A DNA stretch of 44,452 nucleotides. Source: Oscillospiraceae bacterium (lineage in GTDB: Bacteria > Bacillota > Clostridia > Oscillospirales > CAG-272). Positions 8,665 through 18,986 of this stretch are shown here, one piece after another. How positions within the stretch are numbered: position 1 is the stretch's first letter; the number at the start of each line of letters is the position of its first letter. The stretch is taken from contig SVSK01000013.1 of NCBI GenBank assembly GCA_015064345.1, positions 1-44,452 of the forward strand, in the 5' to 3' direction. Below the pieces are notes generated by a model. It searched no databases. It saw only the letters and a list, made by a program, of their open reading frames with translations, and was not told the origin of the DNA. Made by a program: the position numbers and the translations under genes.

Positions 8665-11600
8665 TTATCGCACAACCAGGTTATCCTCCCCCACGATCTC
8701 GGCAAGCTCGTTAAGAACGAACTCTTTCGGATCTATCATCATCTGCGGCTTCAGATATTCTCCGCCCTCAACTGAGTAGAAAACTGCAGGAATATATCCC
8801 TCAAAAATTCCACATACAGCCTGCGCACGTCTGAATTCCGACGATTCGGTTGAGGGTACGCGAATAAACACCTTGCGAGTCTCTTTTTTGATTTCTTGCT
8901 TTACTGCCTTCGCAGCCTTTTGCTCGTATCTTGAATATGAAAGTGTCTCAGCGTTTTCCAGATCTTCTGTTTGGGAATCCGCTACAAGTCCGATGATTCT
9001 GTCAACAAGTATCTTAACGTCCTCGTCTTCTCTGACACTCACGTTTCCCGACACCGCGATTACGGAATCATAATTCAAAAGATGACCGAATTTTGCAAGT
9101 ACCTTCGGGAATATAAGCAGTTCAATGGATGAAGTTCTGTCTTCAAGCATAACAAACGCCATCTGCTCACCGCTTTTGGTGTTTTTATTGGTTCGTTTTG
9201 ATACAGCACCCACAAGAGTCACACGAGTTCGCGGATTATCATTCTTTGCGGGTGCTTTTTCTGCACTTGCCTGCTCGTCTATGCTCTCTTCTGCCTCTTC
9301 CTTGAAAGCGGCGCGGATTTCCGAGATCTTTGACGGCTTCAGCTTTTCCGTATGCAACGTGTAATCGTCAAGCACGTGACCAGTGAGGTAGAGTCCACAG
9401 CTTTCCTTTTCCATAGCAAGCTTTTTCCTTGCGCTGAACTCGGGTATATCGGGAAAAGCAATACGCTCTGCCTTTGGAAGCTCTGCCTTTGGGGCTATGT
9501 CAAACATTCCGATCTGTCCGTCCACAACGGATGTGGAAATAAGCTTTTTATCAAGGAGTGATTCGTACACCGCCATAAGCTGACTTCTGCGCACACCGAG
9601 TGAGTCAAGCGCGCCTGACTTTATCAGCGTTTCAAGTTGACGCTTGTTGATATCCGTCTCGCGTACTCGCTCAATGAAGTCGTCTACATCGACAAATTCG
9701 CCGCCGCGGTTTCGCTCGTCAACGATTCGTGCAATGAGTGAGCCGCCGATGCTCTTCAGCGCAGTGAGTCCAAAGCGTATTGAATCACCTTCAACTCGGA
9801 AGTCTCCCCTGCTCTTGTTTATGTCGGGGGGCAGGATCTTTATGTTCTGCTTTGCACAGTCTGCGATGTATTCCGCAAGCTTATCGGTGGACGACATTAC
9901 GGAGGTGAGAAGTGCGCTGACGTACTCTCTGGGGTAATGTGTCTTCAGATATGCAGTTCTGAATGACAGCACCGCATATGCCGCCGCGTGGCTCTTATTG
10001 AATGCATAGTTTGCAAAGCTGACTATATCCTCAAACAGCGCCACTGCTTCGCTTTCCTCGATTCCCTGTGCTACAGCACCGTCGATGAATGCCTGACGTT
10101 CACCGTCAAGTACGCTTTGCTTCTTTTTCGATATTGCTCTACGCACCACATCAGCATGACCGAAAGAATATCCCGCTATCTCACGGAATATCTGCATTAC
10201 CTGCTCCTGATACACTATACAGCCGTATGTTACGTCAAGAATCGGTGCAAGCTTTGGCGTGCAGTAGTGGATTTTCGATGGGTCGTGCCGCGCTTCGATG
10301 TATTTGGGGATAGAATCCATGGGTCCCGGTCTGTACAGTGCGATCGCGGCGATGATGTCGTCCAGGCATCGGGGCTTCAGCTGTGTGAGCATCTGTCTCA
10401 TACCTGCAGATTCAAGCTGGAACACGCCGTCACACTTGCCTCGTGATATAGCTTCGTATGTGGCACTATCGTTTATATCAACCTTTGTCAGGTCAAAGTC
10501 GGGGTTATTTTCACGGATCTGCAACTCGGCATTGTTGATTATCGTAAGATAACGTAGCGCGAGAAAGTCAAACTTGAGAAGACCAAGCTCCGCGATCGTA
10601 TCCATGTCAAACTGTGTTACGGTAACACCGTTGTTCACAGCAATGGGAACGTAGGTAGTTAGGGGATTTTCGGTTATGACCACGCCTGCCGCATGAGTAG
10701 ACGCGTGTCTCGGCATACCTTCAAGAGCGGCAGCCATGTCGATAAGCTTACGGATCTCGGCATCTCTGTCGTACATTTCCTTAAGCTCACCAACCCGCAT
10801 AGCCTTTTCAAGAGACATACAAAGCTCCTGGGGTATCTGCTTTGCCACCGCATCAACGTCGCCGTAAGACATTCCCAGTGCTCGTCCAACATCACGAACA
10901 GCGGCACGGGCGGCAAGTGTACCAAATGTAACGATCTGTGCAGTATGATCCTCACCGTACTTTTCCCTGACATAAGAGATCGCTTCGTCACGTCTGTCGT
11001 AACAGAAGTCGATATCAAAGTCGGGCATGCTTACTCTCTCGGGATTGAGGAATCGCTCAAACAGCAGATCAAATTTTATTGAGTCTACGTCGGTTATGCC
11101 CACAAGATATGCAACAATACTGCCCGCGCCCGAGCCTCTTCCGGGACCGACGGGGATTCCCTTGCTCTTTGAATAGTTTACAAAATCCCATACAACGAGA
11201 TAGTACTCGCTGTAGCCCATTTTGGAGATAACGGAAAGCTCGTACTCTATTCGCTCTTCATAGGATTTGCGGTCGTGCTTTTCGTCGAACACGATGTGAC
11301 CGCGATTTATTCTTGATTCAAGGCCCTCGTATGCAAGCTTTTTCAGATATTCATCGGGATCTGAGCCGTCCTCCGGCTTGTATCTCGGAAGCCTTGTCTT
11401 GCCAAACTCAAAATCGAACTCGCACATATCCGCGATCTTCTGGGTGTTTTCACACGCACCTTCGTAGTCGCGGAACAGCTTTTCCATCTCTACCGTATTT
11501 TTATAATAGAACTCGTCCGTTTCAAATCCGATAGGTCTGCCGTCTGTGATAACGTTGTTAGTCTGGATACACATGAGTATCGCCTGTGTTTCGGAGTCGG

Positions 11601-12237
11601 CTTTTTTGATGTAGTGAACGTCGTTTGTAGCAACCATCGGGATACCCGTCTTCTCGGATATCTGACGCACTCCTGCGTTGACAACATCATCGTCACTCAG
11701 TCCGTGATCCTGAATTTCAAGGTAGAAATTACCTCTGCCGAATGCTTTATCAAGTCGGAGCGCGTATTCTTCGGCCTTGTCGTATTCACCCGCAACGATG
11801 CAACGCGGAATATACCCCGCAAGACAAGCTGAAAGACAAACAAGCCCTTCGGTATGCTTTTCCAGCAGATCTGTGTCTATTCGCGGTTTGGAGTAGAATC
11901 CATCGGTATATGCCTTAGATACGAGATAGATAAGATTATTCCATCCCGTTTGATTCTTCACAAGCAGAACAAGGTGTGAGCTACCCGCATCGTACTCTTT
12001 TTCTCTATCGTACATACTGCGGCGCGCAACGTACACCTCACAGCCGATGATTGGCTTTATACCCTCCGCTTTGCAGGCTTTGTAAAACTCCACAACGCCG
12101 TACATAACACCATGGTCAGTTATTGCAACGGAATTGTGGCCAGCCAGCTTGGCAGCCTTTGGTATATCGGAAATACGGCAAGCTCCGTCAAGCAGGCTGT
12201 ATTCACTATGAAGATGCAGATGAACGAAGTTTCCCAT
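8665..12237 (-). CDS. dnaE: DNA polymerase III subunit alpha
   Basis: 1190 aa. PHP domain (FVHLHLHSEYSLLDGACR), GPGRGSGAGSIVAYLVGITDVD, PDFDIDFCYDRRDE, C-terminal OB fold. Confidence 0.97.
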   Translation of the reverse strand: MGNFVHLHLHSEYSLLDGACRISDIPKAAKLAGHNSVAITDHGVMYGVVEFYKACKAEGIKPIIGCEVYVARRSMYDREKEYDAGSSHLVLLVKNQTGWNNLIYLVSKAYTDGFYSKPRIDTDLLEKHTEGLVCLSACLAGYIPRCIVAGEYDKAEEYALRLDKAFGRGNFYLEIQDHGLSDDDVVNAGVRQISEKTGIPMVATNDVHYIKKADSETQAILMCIQTNNVITDGRPIGFETDEFYYKNTVEMEKLFRDYEGACENTQKIADMCEFDFEFGKTRLPRYKPEDGSDPDEYLKKLAYEGLESRINRGHIVFDEKHDRKSYEERIEYELSVISKMGYSEYYLVVWDFVNYSKSKGIPVGPGRGSGAGSIVAYLVGITDVDSIKFDLLFERFLNPERVSMPDFDIDFCYDRRDEAISYVREKYGEDHTAQIVTFGTLAARAAVRDVGRALGMSYGDVDAVAKQIPQELCMSLEKAMRVGELKEMYDRDAEIRKLIDMAAALEGMPRHASTHAAGVVITENPLTTYVPIAVNNGVTVTQFDMDTIAELGLLKFDFLALRYLTIINNAELQIRENNPDFDLTKVDINDSATYEAISRGKCDGVFQLESAGMRQMLTQLKPRCLDDIIAAIALYRPGPMDSIPKYIEARHDPSKIHYCTPKLAPILDVTYGCIVYQEQVMQIFREIAGYSFGHADVVRRAISKKKQSVLDGERQAFIDGAVAQGIEESEAVALFEDIVSFANYAFNKSHAAAYAVLSFRTAYLKTHYPREYVSALLTSVMSSTDKLAEYIADCAKQNIKILPPDINKSRGDFRVEGDSIRFGLTALKSIGGSLIARIVDERNRGGEFVDVDDFIERVRETDINKRQLETLIKSGALDSLGVRRSQLMAVYESLLDKKLISTSVVDGQIGMFDIAPKAELPKAERIAFPDIPEFSARKKLAMEKESCGLYLTGHVLDDYTLHTEKLKPSKISEIRAAFKEEAEESIDEQASAEKAPAKNDNPRTRVTLVGAVSKRTNKNTKSGEQMAFVMLEDRTSSIELLIFPKVLAKFGHLLNYDSVIAVSGNVSVREDEDVKILVDRIIGLVADSQTEDLENAETLSYSRYEQKAAKAVKQEIKKETRKVFIRVPSTESSEFRRAQAVCGIFEGYIPAVFYSVEGGEYLKPQMMIDPKEFVLNELAEIVGEDNLVVR

Positions 12238-12254
12238 ATTTCCCTCCTTATGTT

Positions 12255-12995
12255 TTAGTTTTCAGTATTTTCGAAAGATATTCCGGTTTTTTTGGCAAGT
12301 TCAAGTATTCTTTCAAGTCTGTGCCGCACACCGGATTTCGATACCGGCGGGTTCATCAGCTTGCCAAGATCTGTCAGTGAAAGCTGATCATTCTCAATAC
12401 GCAACATTGCAGTCTCTTTCAGATCGGCAGGTAGAGAGTCAATCTTTCCAGAGTCGATGAGCGCGCTGATTGCATCTGTGTATTTTTTTACTGCCTGAAG
12501 CTGTTTTTCTATATTAGCCGTATCGCAGTTTACCTGACGGTTTACGGAGTTGCGGAATTCGTGTACGATTTTCGAGTTCATTACGTCAAACGCCGCACCG
12601 TGTGCTCCCATATAAACGAGAAAGTCCTCAATCACCGCGCTGTCCTTAACGTACATGATGTACTTGTTTTTGCGAACTGACGGGCGGAATTCAAAGCCTG
12701 TGTCAAGAAGCATTTCCATTACCGAGTCTCTCACATCTTCATGGTAGAATGAAAACTCCATGTGATAGGACTTTTCAGGGTCGGTAACAGATCCGTATAC
12801 TGTAAAAAGTGTACGCCAAAATACCTCTCTGCAAACGTCGCAGCGGCATTTTCTGTAAATTTCTCCAAGCAACTGTGCCGAATCTGCCTTTTTATCAAGG
12901 TCGGATAGTGCCACCGAGGTGAATTTACAGCATTTTTTCTTGATTTCTACAGCTTCAAGCTGATTTTTTACTTTTTTTGAAAATGATTCTGTCAT
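12255..12995 (-). CDS. whiA: WhiA-like sporulation/cell-division regulator, shortened N-terminal region
   Basis: GSVTDPEKSYHMEF, GAHGAAFDVMNSKIVHEFRNSVNRQVNCDTANI and LTDLGKLMNPPVSKSGVRHRLERI. 246 aa versus about 310 for typical WhiA. Confidence 0.88.
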   Translation of the reverse strand: MTESFSKKVKNQLEAVEIKKKCCKFTSVALSDLDKKADSAQLLGEIYRKCRCDVCREVFWRTLFTVYGSVTDPEKSYHMEFSFYHEDVRDSVMEMLLDTGFEFRPSVRKNKYIMYVKDSAVIEDFLVYMGAHGAAFDVMNSKIVHEFRNSVNRQVNCDTANIEKQLQAVKKYTDAISALIDSGKIDSLPADLKETAMLRIENDQLSLTDLGKLMNPPVSKSGVRHRLERILELAKKTGISFENTEN

Positions 12996-13918
12996 TCTAC
13001 GTATATAACTTCTCGCTCAATGGCGCAACCGAATTTTTCAAGTATGGCTTTCTGAATGTGAGAAATAAGATCTTTAACATCCTTGGCTGTTGCGTCACCG
13101 ATGTTGATGATAAATCCGGCGTGCTTTTCCGACACCTGTGCTCCGCCGACCGTGTAGCCTTTCAGCCCTGCTTCGTCTATCATCTGAGCGGTAAACCTAC
13201 CCGGATAACGCTTGAACACGCTTCCCGCGCTGGGATATTCAAGAGGCTGCTTTGTGACACGGCGATTCATAAAGTCGTTCATCATCTCGGTGATCTCGTC
13301 GCTATTGCCCGGCTTAAGCTCGAACTTTGCAGACAGAATGATGCGGTTTGTGTGCTTGTATATGCTGTCGCGATAGCCGAAATTATGCTCGTCAAGCGTG
13401 ATGGTGTGCACTGTCAGATCATCAAGATCAAGATATGTACTTTCACGGAGCACGAATGCAACCTCGCCGTTGTATGCACCTGCGTTCATGTAAACTGCAC
13501 CGCCTACAGTACCGGGTATTCCGTTTGCAAATTCAAGTCCTGTGAGAGAGTTATCACGTGCTACCTTTGAGAGTGCAGTAAATGAATGACCCGCCTCTGC
13601 AAAGACTATATTATCCTCGCATTTCACTCCGCGCAAGGCACAAAGAGACACCACCGCACCGCGATATCCTTCATCGTCAAACAGCACGTTACTTCCGTTT
13701 CCGAGGAAGTAGTTGCGGACGCCTGTTTCCTTGATCATGCCGCAAAGATCCGTGAGAGACTGAATGTTCAGCGGGGTTATATATAAATCAGCAATGCCGC
13801 CAATACGAAAAGTTGTATGACGGCTCATAGGCTCATTATATTCTATTTGTATGCTGTCTGTGTGGGTTTTGTTGTACTCATTTACGAGTTCACACAGCTT
13901 TGTTAAATTATCAGTCAA
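12992..13918 (-). CDS. murB: UDP-N-acetylmuramate dehydrogenase
   Basis: HTTFRIGG, NYFLGNGSNVLFDD, GLEFANGIPGTVGGAVYMNAGAY, PSAGSVFKRYPG. Confidence 0.96.
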   Translation of the reverse strand: MTDNLTKLCELVNEYNKTHTDSIQIEYNEPMSRHTTFRIGGIADLYITPLNIQSLTDLCGMIKETGVRNYFLGNGSNVLFDDEGYRGAVVSLCALRGVKCEDNIVFAEAGHSFTALSKVARDNSLTGLEFANGIPGTVGGAVYMNAGAYNGEVAFVLRESTYLDLDDLTVHTITLDEHNFGYRDSIYKHTNRIILSAKFELKPGNSDEITEMMNDFMNRRVTKQPLEYPSAGSVFKRYPGRFTAQMIDEAGLKGYTVGGAQVSEKHAGFIINIGDATAKDVKDLISHIQKAILEKFGCAIEREVIYVE

Positions 13919-13933
13919 GTTGACCTCCGATAA

Positions 13934-14632
13934 TTATATAATTTCAAAAAGATCCGTGAGTTTACTAATATTATATGTCAATATCCGACCTTTGTCAGGC
14001 TGATTCTTCGGGTTGAATCTGCAGATATCAAGCCCGTATGCTATTGCTCCGTCGCAGTCCGATGTGAGAGAGTCACCGATAACAAGATAAGCTGACCTGT
14101 CGCTGTCTCCCACCGCGTTCAAAACGTAGTCAAAGTAGCCTTTGTCAGGCTTTGTATAACCGATATTCTCGGAAATGAACATTTTTTCAAAATAAGGCTC
14201 AAGTCCCGATATAGCAAAGCGGGAGATCTGAATATCGGCAATACCGTTTGTTACGATGAACATGCGGTATTTCTTCGAGAGAGCCGCGCACACCTCAACC
14301 GCATTCTCTATAAGGCAACCCTGCTGACCGAGAGCACGGATATACTCCTTCTTCATTGCAACAGCAAGCGCCTCACGTTCGTCATTGTCCCCGTGTCCGA
14401 GTCTACCGAGCAGAAGTCTGAATCGCTCTGTCTTAAGTGCCTCAAGAGTTATAGTACCGACCTCAAGTCTCTTCCAAAGAGAGTCGTTGATCTCGGAGTA
14501 GTCCGCGTACAGCTCTTCACTGTACACAAGTCCGCAGTTTTCAGCCGTTTCCCGAAAGGCCAAATACTCTGCCCGAGAAAAGTCGAGCAAAGTATTGTCC
14601 ATATCGAAAAGTATATACTTATATTTTGCCAT
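13934..14632 (-). CDS. YjjG family noncanonical pyrimidine nucleotidase (HAD)
   Basis: ILFDMDNTLLDFSRAE, IVTNGIADIQISR, VIGDSLTSDCDGAIAYGLDICRFNP. Confidence 0.85.
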   Translation of the reverse strand: MAKYKYILFDMDNTLLDFSRAEYLAFRETAENCGLVYSEELYADYSEINDSLWKRLEVGTITLEALKTERFRLLLGRLGHGDNDEREALAVAMKKEYIRALGQQGCLIENAVEVCAALSKKYRMFIVTNGIADIQISRFAISGLEPYFEKMFISENIGYTKPDKGYFDYVLNAVGDSDRSAYLVIGDSLTSDCDGAIAYGLDICRFNPKNQPDKGRILTYNISKLTDLFEII

Positions 14633-15855
14633 TATCTTACTACCTTGTGGTAGGTCTTCTTACCCTTCTTAACGATAACGCCGTCGCCGTCAAACTTGTC
14701 AGCCTCAACAGCCATATAAACGTCAGTTACCTTTTCATCGTTAACAAGGATACCGCCCTGCTGAACAAGACGTCTTGCTTCGGACTTGGATGCGCACAGG
14801 CCTGCCTTAACAAGCAAATCCATCACACCGATCTTGCCATCAACAAAGTCTGCGTCAGTGAGAGTTGTTGTGGGCATGTTTTCAGTAATTCCGCCGCCTG
14901 CGAACAGAGCCTTTGCAGCGGTCTGAGCCTTTGTAGCTTCTTCTTCGCCGTGTACAAGCTTTGTAAGCTCGTATGCGAGAATTTCCTTAGCGGTGTTAAG
15001 CTGACTGCCTTCCCAGCTGTCCATTGCGTCGATCTCTTCGAGGGGGAGGAATGTGAGCATACGGATGCACTTGAGTACGTCGTTGTCGGATACGTTTCTC
15101 CAGTACTGGTAGAAGTCGAAGGGACTTGTCTTGTTGGGATCAAGCCAAACAGCACCGGAAGCAGTCTTACCCATCTTCTTGCCTTCGGAGTTAAGAAGGA
15201 GAGTGATAGTCATTGCATGAGCGTCCTTACCAAGCTTACGTCTGATCAGCTCTGTACCGCCGAGCATATTGGACCACTGGTCGTTACCACCGAACTGGAA
15301 GTTGCAGTCGTAGTTCTTGTAGAGGTAGTAGAAGTCGTAGGACTGCATGATCATATAGTTGAATTCAAGGAAAGAGAGACCCTTTTCCATTCTCTGCTTG
15401 TAGCATTCAGCGCGAAGCATGTTGTTTACGGAGAAGCATGCGCCAACCTCACGAAGTACGTCAACATAGTTTAGGTCGAGAAGCCAGTCAGCGTTGTTTA
15501 CCATCTGTGCCTTGCCTTCACCGAATTCAATGAAGCGCTCCATCTGCTTCTTGAAGCAATCACAGTTGTGCTGGATAGTCTCGCGTGTCATCATGGAACG
15601 CATATCTGTTCTGCCGGAAGGGTCGCCGATCATTGCTGTACCGCCACCGATAAGGGCGATGGGACGGTTGCCTGCCATCTGAAGTCTCTTCATAAGGCAA
15701 AGCGCCATAAAATGACCTACATGGAGGGAGTCCGCTGTGGGGTCAAATCCGATATAGAAAGTAGCCTTACCGTTGTTGATTAGGTCCTTGATCTGTTCTT
15801 CGTCAGTCATCTGCGCGATCAGACCACGCGCTTTAAGTTCGTCAAAAATAGTCAT
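14632..15855 (-). CDS. tyrS: Tyrosyl-tRNA synthetase
   Basis: YIGFDPTADSLHVGHFMAL (HIGH region), GNDQWSNMLGG, GKKMGKTASGAVWLD (KMSKS-like), C-terminal S4 domain. Confidence 0.97.
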   Translation of the reverse strand: MTIFDELKARGLIAQMTDEEQIKDLINNGKATFYIGFDPTADSLHVGHFMALCLMKRLQMAGNRPIALIGGGTAMIGDPSGRTDMRSMMTRETIQHNCDCFKKQMERFIEFGEGKAQMVNNADWLLDLNYVDVLREVGACFSVNNMLRAECYKQRMEKGLSFLEFNYMIMQSYDFYYLYKNYDCNFQFGGNDQWSNMLGGTELIRRKLGKDAHAMTITLLLNSEGKKMGKTASGAVWLDPNKTSPFDFYQYWRNVSDNDVLKCIRMLTFLPLEEIDAMDSWEGSQLNTAKEILAYELTKLVHGEEEATKAQTAAKALFAGGGITENMPTTTLTDADFVDGKIGVMDLLVKAGLCASKSEARRLVQQGGILVNDEKVTDVYMAVEADKFDGDGVIVKKGKKTYHKVVR

Positions 15856-15885
15856 TGGTATTGTGCTCCTGTGTTTTATTTGATG

Positions 15886-17580
15886 TTATTTGTTATTCTT
15901 GTTTAGCATTTCGCGAGCCGCGGCTTTTTGCTTCTCGGTAACGTCTATGCCACCGATGATTCGTGCGATTTCAGCCGTTCTCTCGTCTCCCGTAATCTCA
16001 CGAACGCTGCTTTCCGTTCTGCCGTCAATCTCCGACTTTTCTATGAGCAGGTGGCAGTCTGCAATGGATGCAATTTGGGACGAGTGAGTTACGGAAATAA
16101 CCTGTGCGGCCTTTGACAGCTTGTCGAGCATCATTCCTATCCGCTCTGACGTACCGCCGGAGACACCAGCGTCGATCTCGTCGAACACGATAGTGCCCGA
16201 ATCATTCTTCCCTGCAAGGGCAGATTTTATTGCCAGGGTAATCCTTGATAGCTCACCGCCGGATGAAACCTTACCGAGAGACTGGAGTTCTTCACCCGTG
16301 TTAACGGAAATGAGGAGGTCTACGTCGTCGATACCGTCAGCTTTGAAGAGGGGCTTTGCTCCGTCCTTCATCGGCATAACGGATATTCTGAATCTTACCT
16401 TTGGCATGTCAAGGAATTTCAGTGATTCTATAATCTCCGCTGAAAGTCGCTCTGCCGCCGTCTGCCTCTTCGATGTGATCTCGCGGGCAACGGCATACGC
16501 TTTATCTTCGGCTTCGGAAAGCTGCTTTTCAAGTTCGCTTATACGGAAATCCCCGTCTTCAAGATCAGCGATCTGCGATGCTATCTCAGTTCGTTTTGCT
16601 TTGATCTCAGCTATAGTCTCGCCGTACTTTTTCTTCATTCGCTCGATTACAGTGAGTCGTGACTCGACTTGTGTAAGCTTTGCCGCAGGATCTCCGATGT
16701 CACCGTCATCAAGGGCGTCCTTTACCCTCTCCGCTATGTCGATAATTTCGTACCGATAGCTTCTGAGGCGGGAGATCATGTCGTCTGCGTCCTCAACAAC
16801 GTCGGAAAGTTGTTCCAGCGCCGCTTCTGCTCGCTCCATTAGATATGCCGCAGTTGCACCCTTTTCGCTGTAAGCAAGTGCTTTTGATACAACTGAAGAA
16901 TACTTTGACACCTTCTCGATACTGCGAAGCTTTGTGCGGAGGCGGATAAGCTTTTCTTCTTCGTCGTCGGCACTGAGCTTTGCGGAGTCGATCTCCTTCT
17001 TCTGATACTTCAAAATATCAAGCATCATTTCACGCTGTGTCATGGCCTTCTTGAGGTTGGCGATCTGTCCGCGAAGGTCTGTCAGGCTATCATAATGAGT
17101 CTTATATTCGGACAGCAGCTCTTCCGCATCCGAAAAAGAGTCGAGAAGCCCTGTGTACGTGCTGCGGTCTGCAAAATCGTTGCGCTCGCTCTGTGTCTGT
17201 ATGCTTATAAGAGCGGGGGCAATATCTCTGAGCACGGAAAGCGGAACTGTTCTGCGGTTGATCTTCGCAGTTGATCTTCCGTCTGCACCGATAGCGCGGG
17301 ACAGCTCTATCTCACCGTTTTCGTCAGGCTCATACCCAAGCTCAGCAAGCTTTGACTTTGCCGCATCATTCACGGAGAATATGGCAGACACCAGTGCGCG
17401 ATCCTCACCGCTTCGGATGAGCTCTTTCGCATTCTTAGCACCGCACAGAAGCAGTAAGCTGTCAATAATGATCGACTTACCTGCACCTGTTTTTCCCGTC
17501 AGCACGGTAAATCCGTCTCTGAACTGTATCTCAAGCTGCTTTGCAACGGCGATATTTTCAATATACAAGTTCCAAAGCAT
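15886..17580 (-). CDS. recN: DNA repair protein RecN
   Basis: LTGKTGAGKSIIIDSLLLLCGAK (Walker A), SSGGELSRITLAIKSA, TIVFDEIDAGVSGGTSERIG (Walker B). Confidence 0.97.
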   Translation of the reverse strand: MLWNLYIENIAVAKQLEIQFRDGFTVLTGKTGAGKSIIIDSLLLLCGAKNAKELIRSGEDRALVSAIFSVNDAAKSKLAELGYEPDENGEIELSRAIGADGRSTAKINRRTVPLSVLRDIAPALISIQTQSERNDFADRSTYTGLLDSFSDAEELLSEYKTHYDSLTDLRGQIANLKKAMTQREMMLDILKYQKKEIDSAKLSADDEEEKLIRLRTKLRSIEKVSKYSSVVSKALAYSEKGATAAYLMERAEAALEQLSDVVEDADDMISRLRSYRYEIIDIAERVKDALDDGDIGDPAAKLTQVESRLTVIERMKKKYGETIAEIKAKRTEIASQIADLEDGDFRISELEKQLSEAEDKAYAVAREITSKRQTAAERLSAEIIESLKFLDMPKVRFRISVMPMKDGAKPLFKADGIDDVDLLISVNTGEELQSLGKVSSGGELSRITLAIKSALAGKNDSGTIVFDEIDAGVSGGTSERIGMMLDKLSKAAQVISVTHSSQIASIADCHLLIEKSEIDGRTESSVREITGDERTAEIARIIGGIDVTEKQKAAAREMLNKNNK

Positions 17581-17601
17581 ATTTATGCTCCGTCCTACAA
17601 A

Positions 17602-18054
17602 TTAAGAATTGATAAGCTTTGTTATTCTGTGAGCGATCGCAACAGCCGCATCAGCGTCACGGGTTACGATGATAATGCAGTCGTCTCCCGCTACACAGCC
17701 GAGAATGTCAGCCTCGTGGAGGGAGTCAACACCTGCCGCAACTGCCTGTGCCATACCGGGATATGTCTTGATAACGATATCGTTATATGAGGAATCAACA
17801 CTCTTGATAGAGCTTGCGATTGCGCGGCTGTAAACATGCTGATTTTCGTTCACGTTATTCTTCGGCACTACGTACTTGTATGTACCCATGTCGGACATCT
17901 GCTTGAGCAGCTTCAGTTCTCTGATGTCACGGGACACTGTTGCCTGAGTAACGTCAAATCCTGCCAGCTTCAGCTTTGAGATAAGCTCCTCCTGTGTTTC
18001 AATGTTGTAGTTCTCGATGATCTCAAGAATTTTGTTGTGTCTTTTAACTTTCAT
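17602..18054 (-). CDS. argR: Arginine repressor
   Basis: NIETQEELISKLKLAGFDVTQATVSRDIRELKLLK winged helix and a GCVAGDDCIIIVTRD C-terminal domain. Confidence 0.96.
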   Translation of the reverse strand: MKVKRHNKILEIIENYNIETQEELISKLKLAGFDVTQATVSRDIRELKLLKQMSDMGTYKYVVPKNNVNENQHVYSRAIASSIKSVDSSYNDIVIKTYPGMAQAVAAGVDSLHEADILGCVAGDDCIIIVTRDADAAVAIAHRITKLINS

Positions 18055-18113
18055 AATGTTCCTTTCACCGGCTTCCCCGGGTTGGATGTATTTGAAATTT
18101 TATATTTTACTTA

Positions 18114-18986
18114 TCAATTTCCTGACAACTTCGCGTTGAGCACGCTGAGAAATCCGTACCGCTTGAACCGAACAAGCTTAACCTTATATTCGGACTTAGC
18201 TATGGATATGCTGTCACCCTCATTTATATGGATAACATCACGTCCGTCTGCGTTGAGATAAACGGAAGAGTTATTATTATTTATGTCTCTGATAACTATA
18301 CTCGAATCGCCTCTGAAAACAACCGGTCTACTGCCAAGTGTGTGCGGACAGATAGGAGTAAAGCAAATTCCCTCAAGGGTTGGGTCGAGCACAGGTCCGC
18401 CGGCCGAAAGAGAGTAAGCAGTGCTTCCCGTAGGAGTGGCAACAACTGCACCGTCCGAACGGCAGGTCTGCACCTTGACTCCGTCACAGTACACATCAAA
18501 CGTTATGAGTCTTGCAACGGGACCGTTTGTGAGCACCAGATCATTGAGAACCGTGTACCGCACTCTTTCTTTGCCGTCTCTGTCAAGCACCGCCGCATCA
18601 AGCATCATTCGCTCGTCAGTGGTGTACTCTCCGAGCAGAAGACGGTCTATGAGTTCAAGCTCGTTTATCTCCAGCGCCGACATGAATCCCACATGGCCAA
18701 AGTTTATGCCGACTATCGGAATATTGTACGGCATGATCCTGTGCGCCGCATCAATAATTGAGCCGTCACCGCCAAGGACAACCGCCATCTGGCAGGTCGA
18801 GAGTTCTGATACATCTTCAAGTGTATAGACAAGCTCGCAGAGATGTTCCGTCATATGAACAGCGTCTTTCAGGACTCCGATTCTGCAGCCTCCGTCATGA
18901 AGTCTCTTTACCAAAGAATAAAGCTTTTCTTCGTCAATCTTTTTTGTTGTATTTGGTATCAGGACAAGGTTCTTTATCTTATTCAT
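18114..18986 (-). CDS. nadK: NAD kinase
   Basis: VVLGGDGSIIDAAH, GINFGHVGFMSAL, VVATPTGSTAYSLSAGGPVLDP. Confidence 0.96.
   Translation of the reverse strand: MNKIKNLVLIPNTTKKIDEEKLYSLVKRLHDGGCRIGVLKDAVHMTEHLCELVYTLEDVSELSTCQMAVVLGGDGSIIDAAHRIMPYNIPIVGINFGHVGFMSALEINELELIDRLLLGEYTTDERMMLDAAVLDRDGKERVRYTVLNDLVLTNGPVARLITFDVYCDGVKVQTCRSDGAVVATPTGSTAYSLSAGGPVLDPTLEGICFTPICPHTLGSRPVVFRGDSSIVIRDINNNNSSVYLNADGRDVIHINEGDSISIAKSEYKVKLVRFKRYGFLSVLNAKLSGN

Noticed and set aside
14626-15474. 282-aa plus-strand ORF
   Set aside because: Antisense shadow of tyrS, which has clear family motifs. The translated product looks like no known family.
16121-16759. 212-aa Ser-rich plus-strand ORF
   Set aside because: Antisense to recN. 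The Ser-rich composition reflects reverse-complement codon bias.
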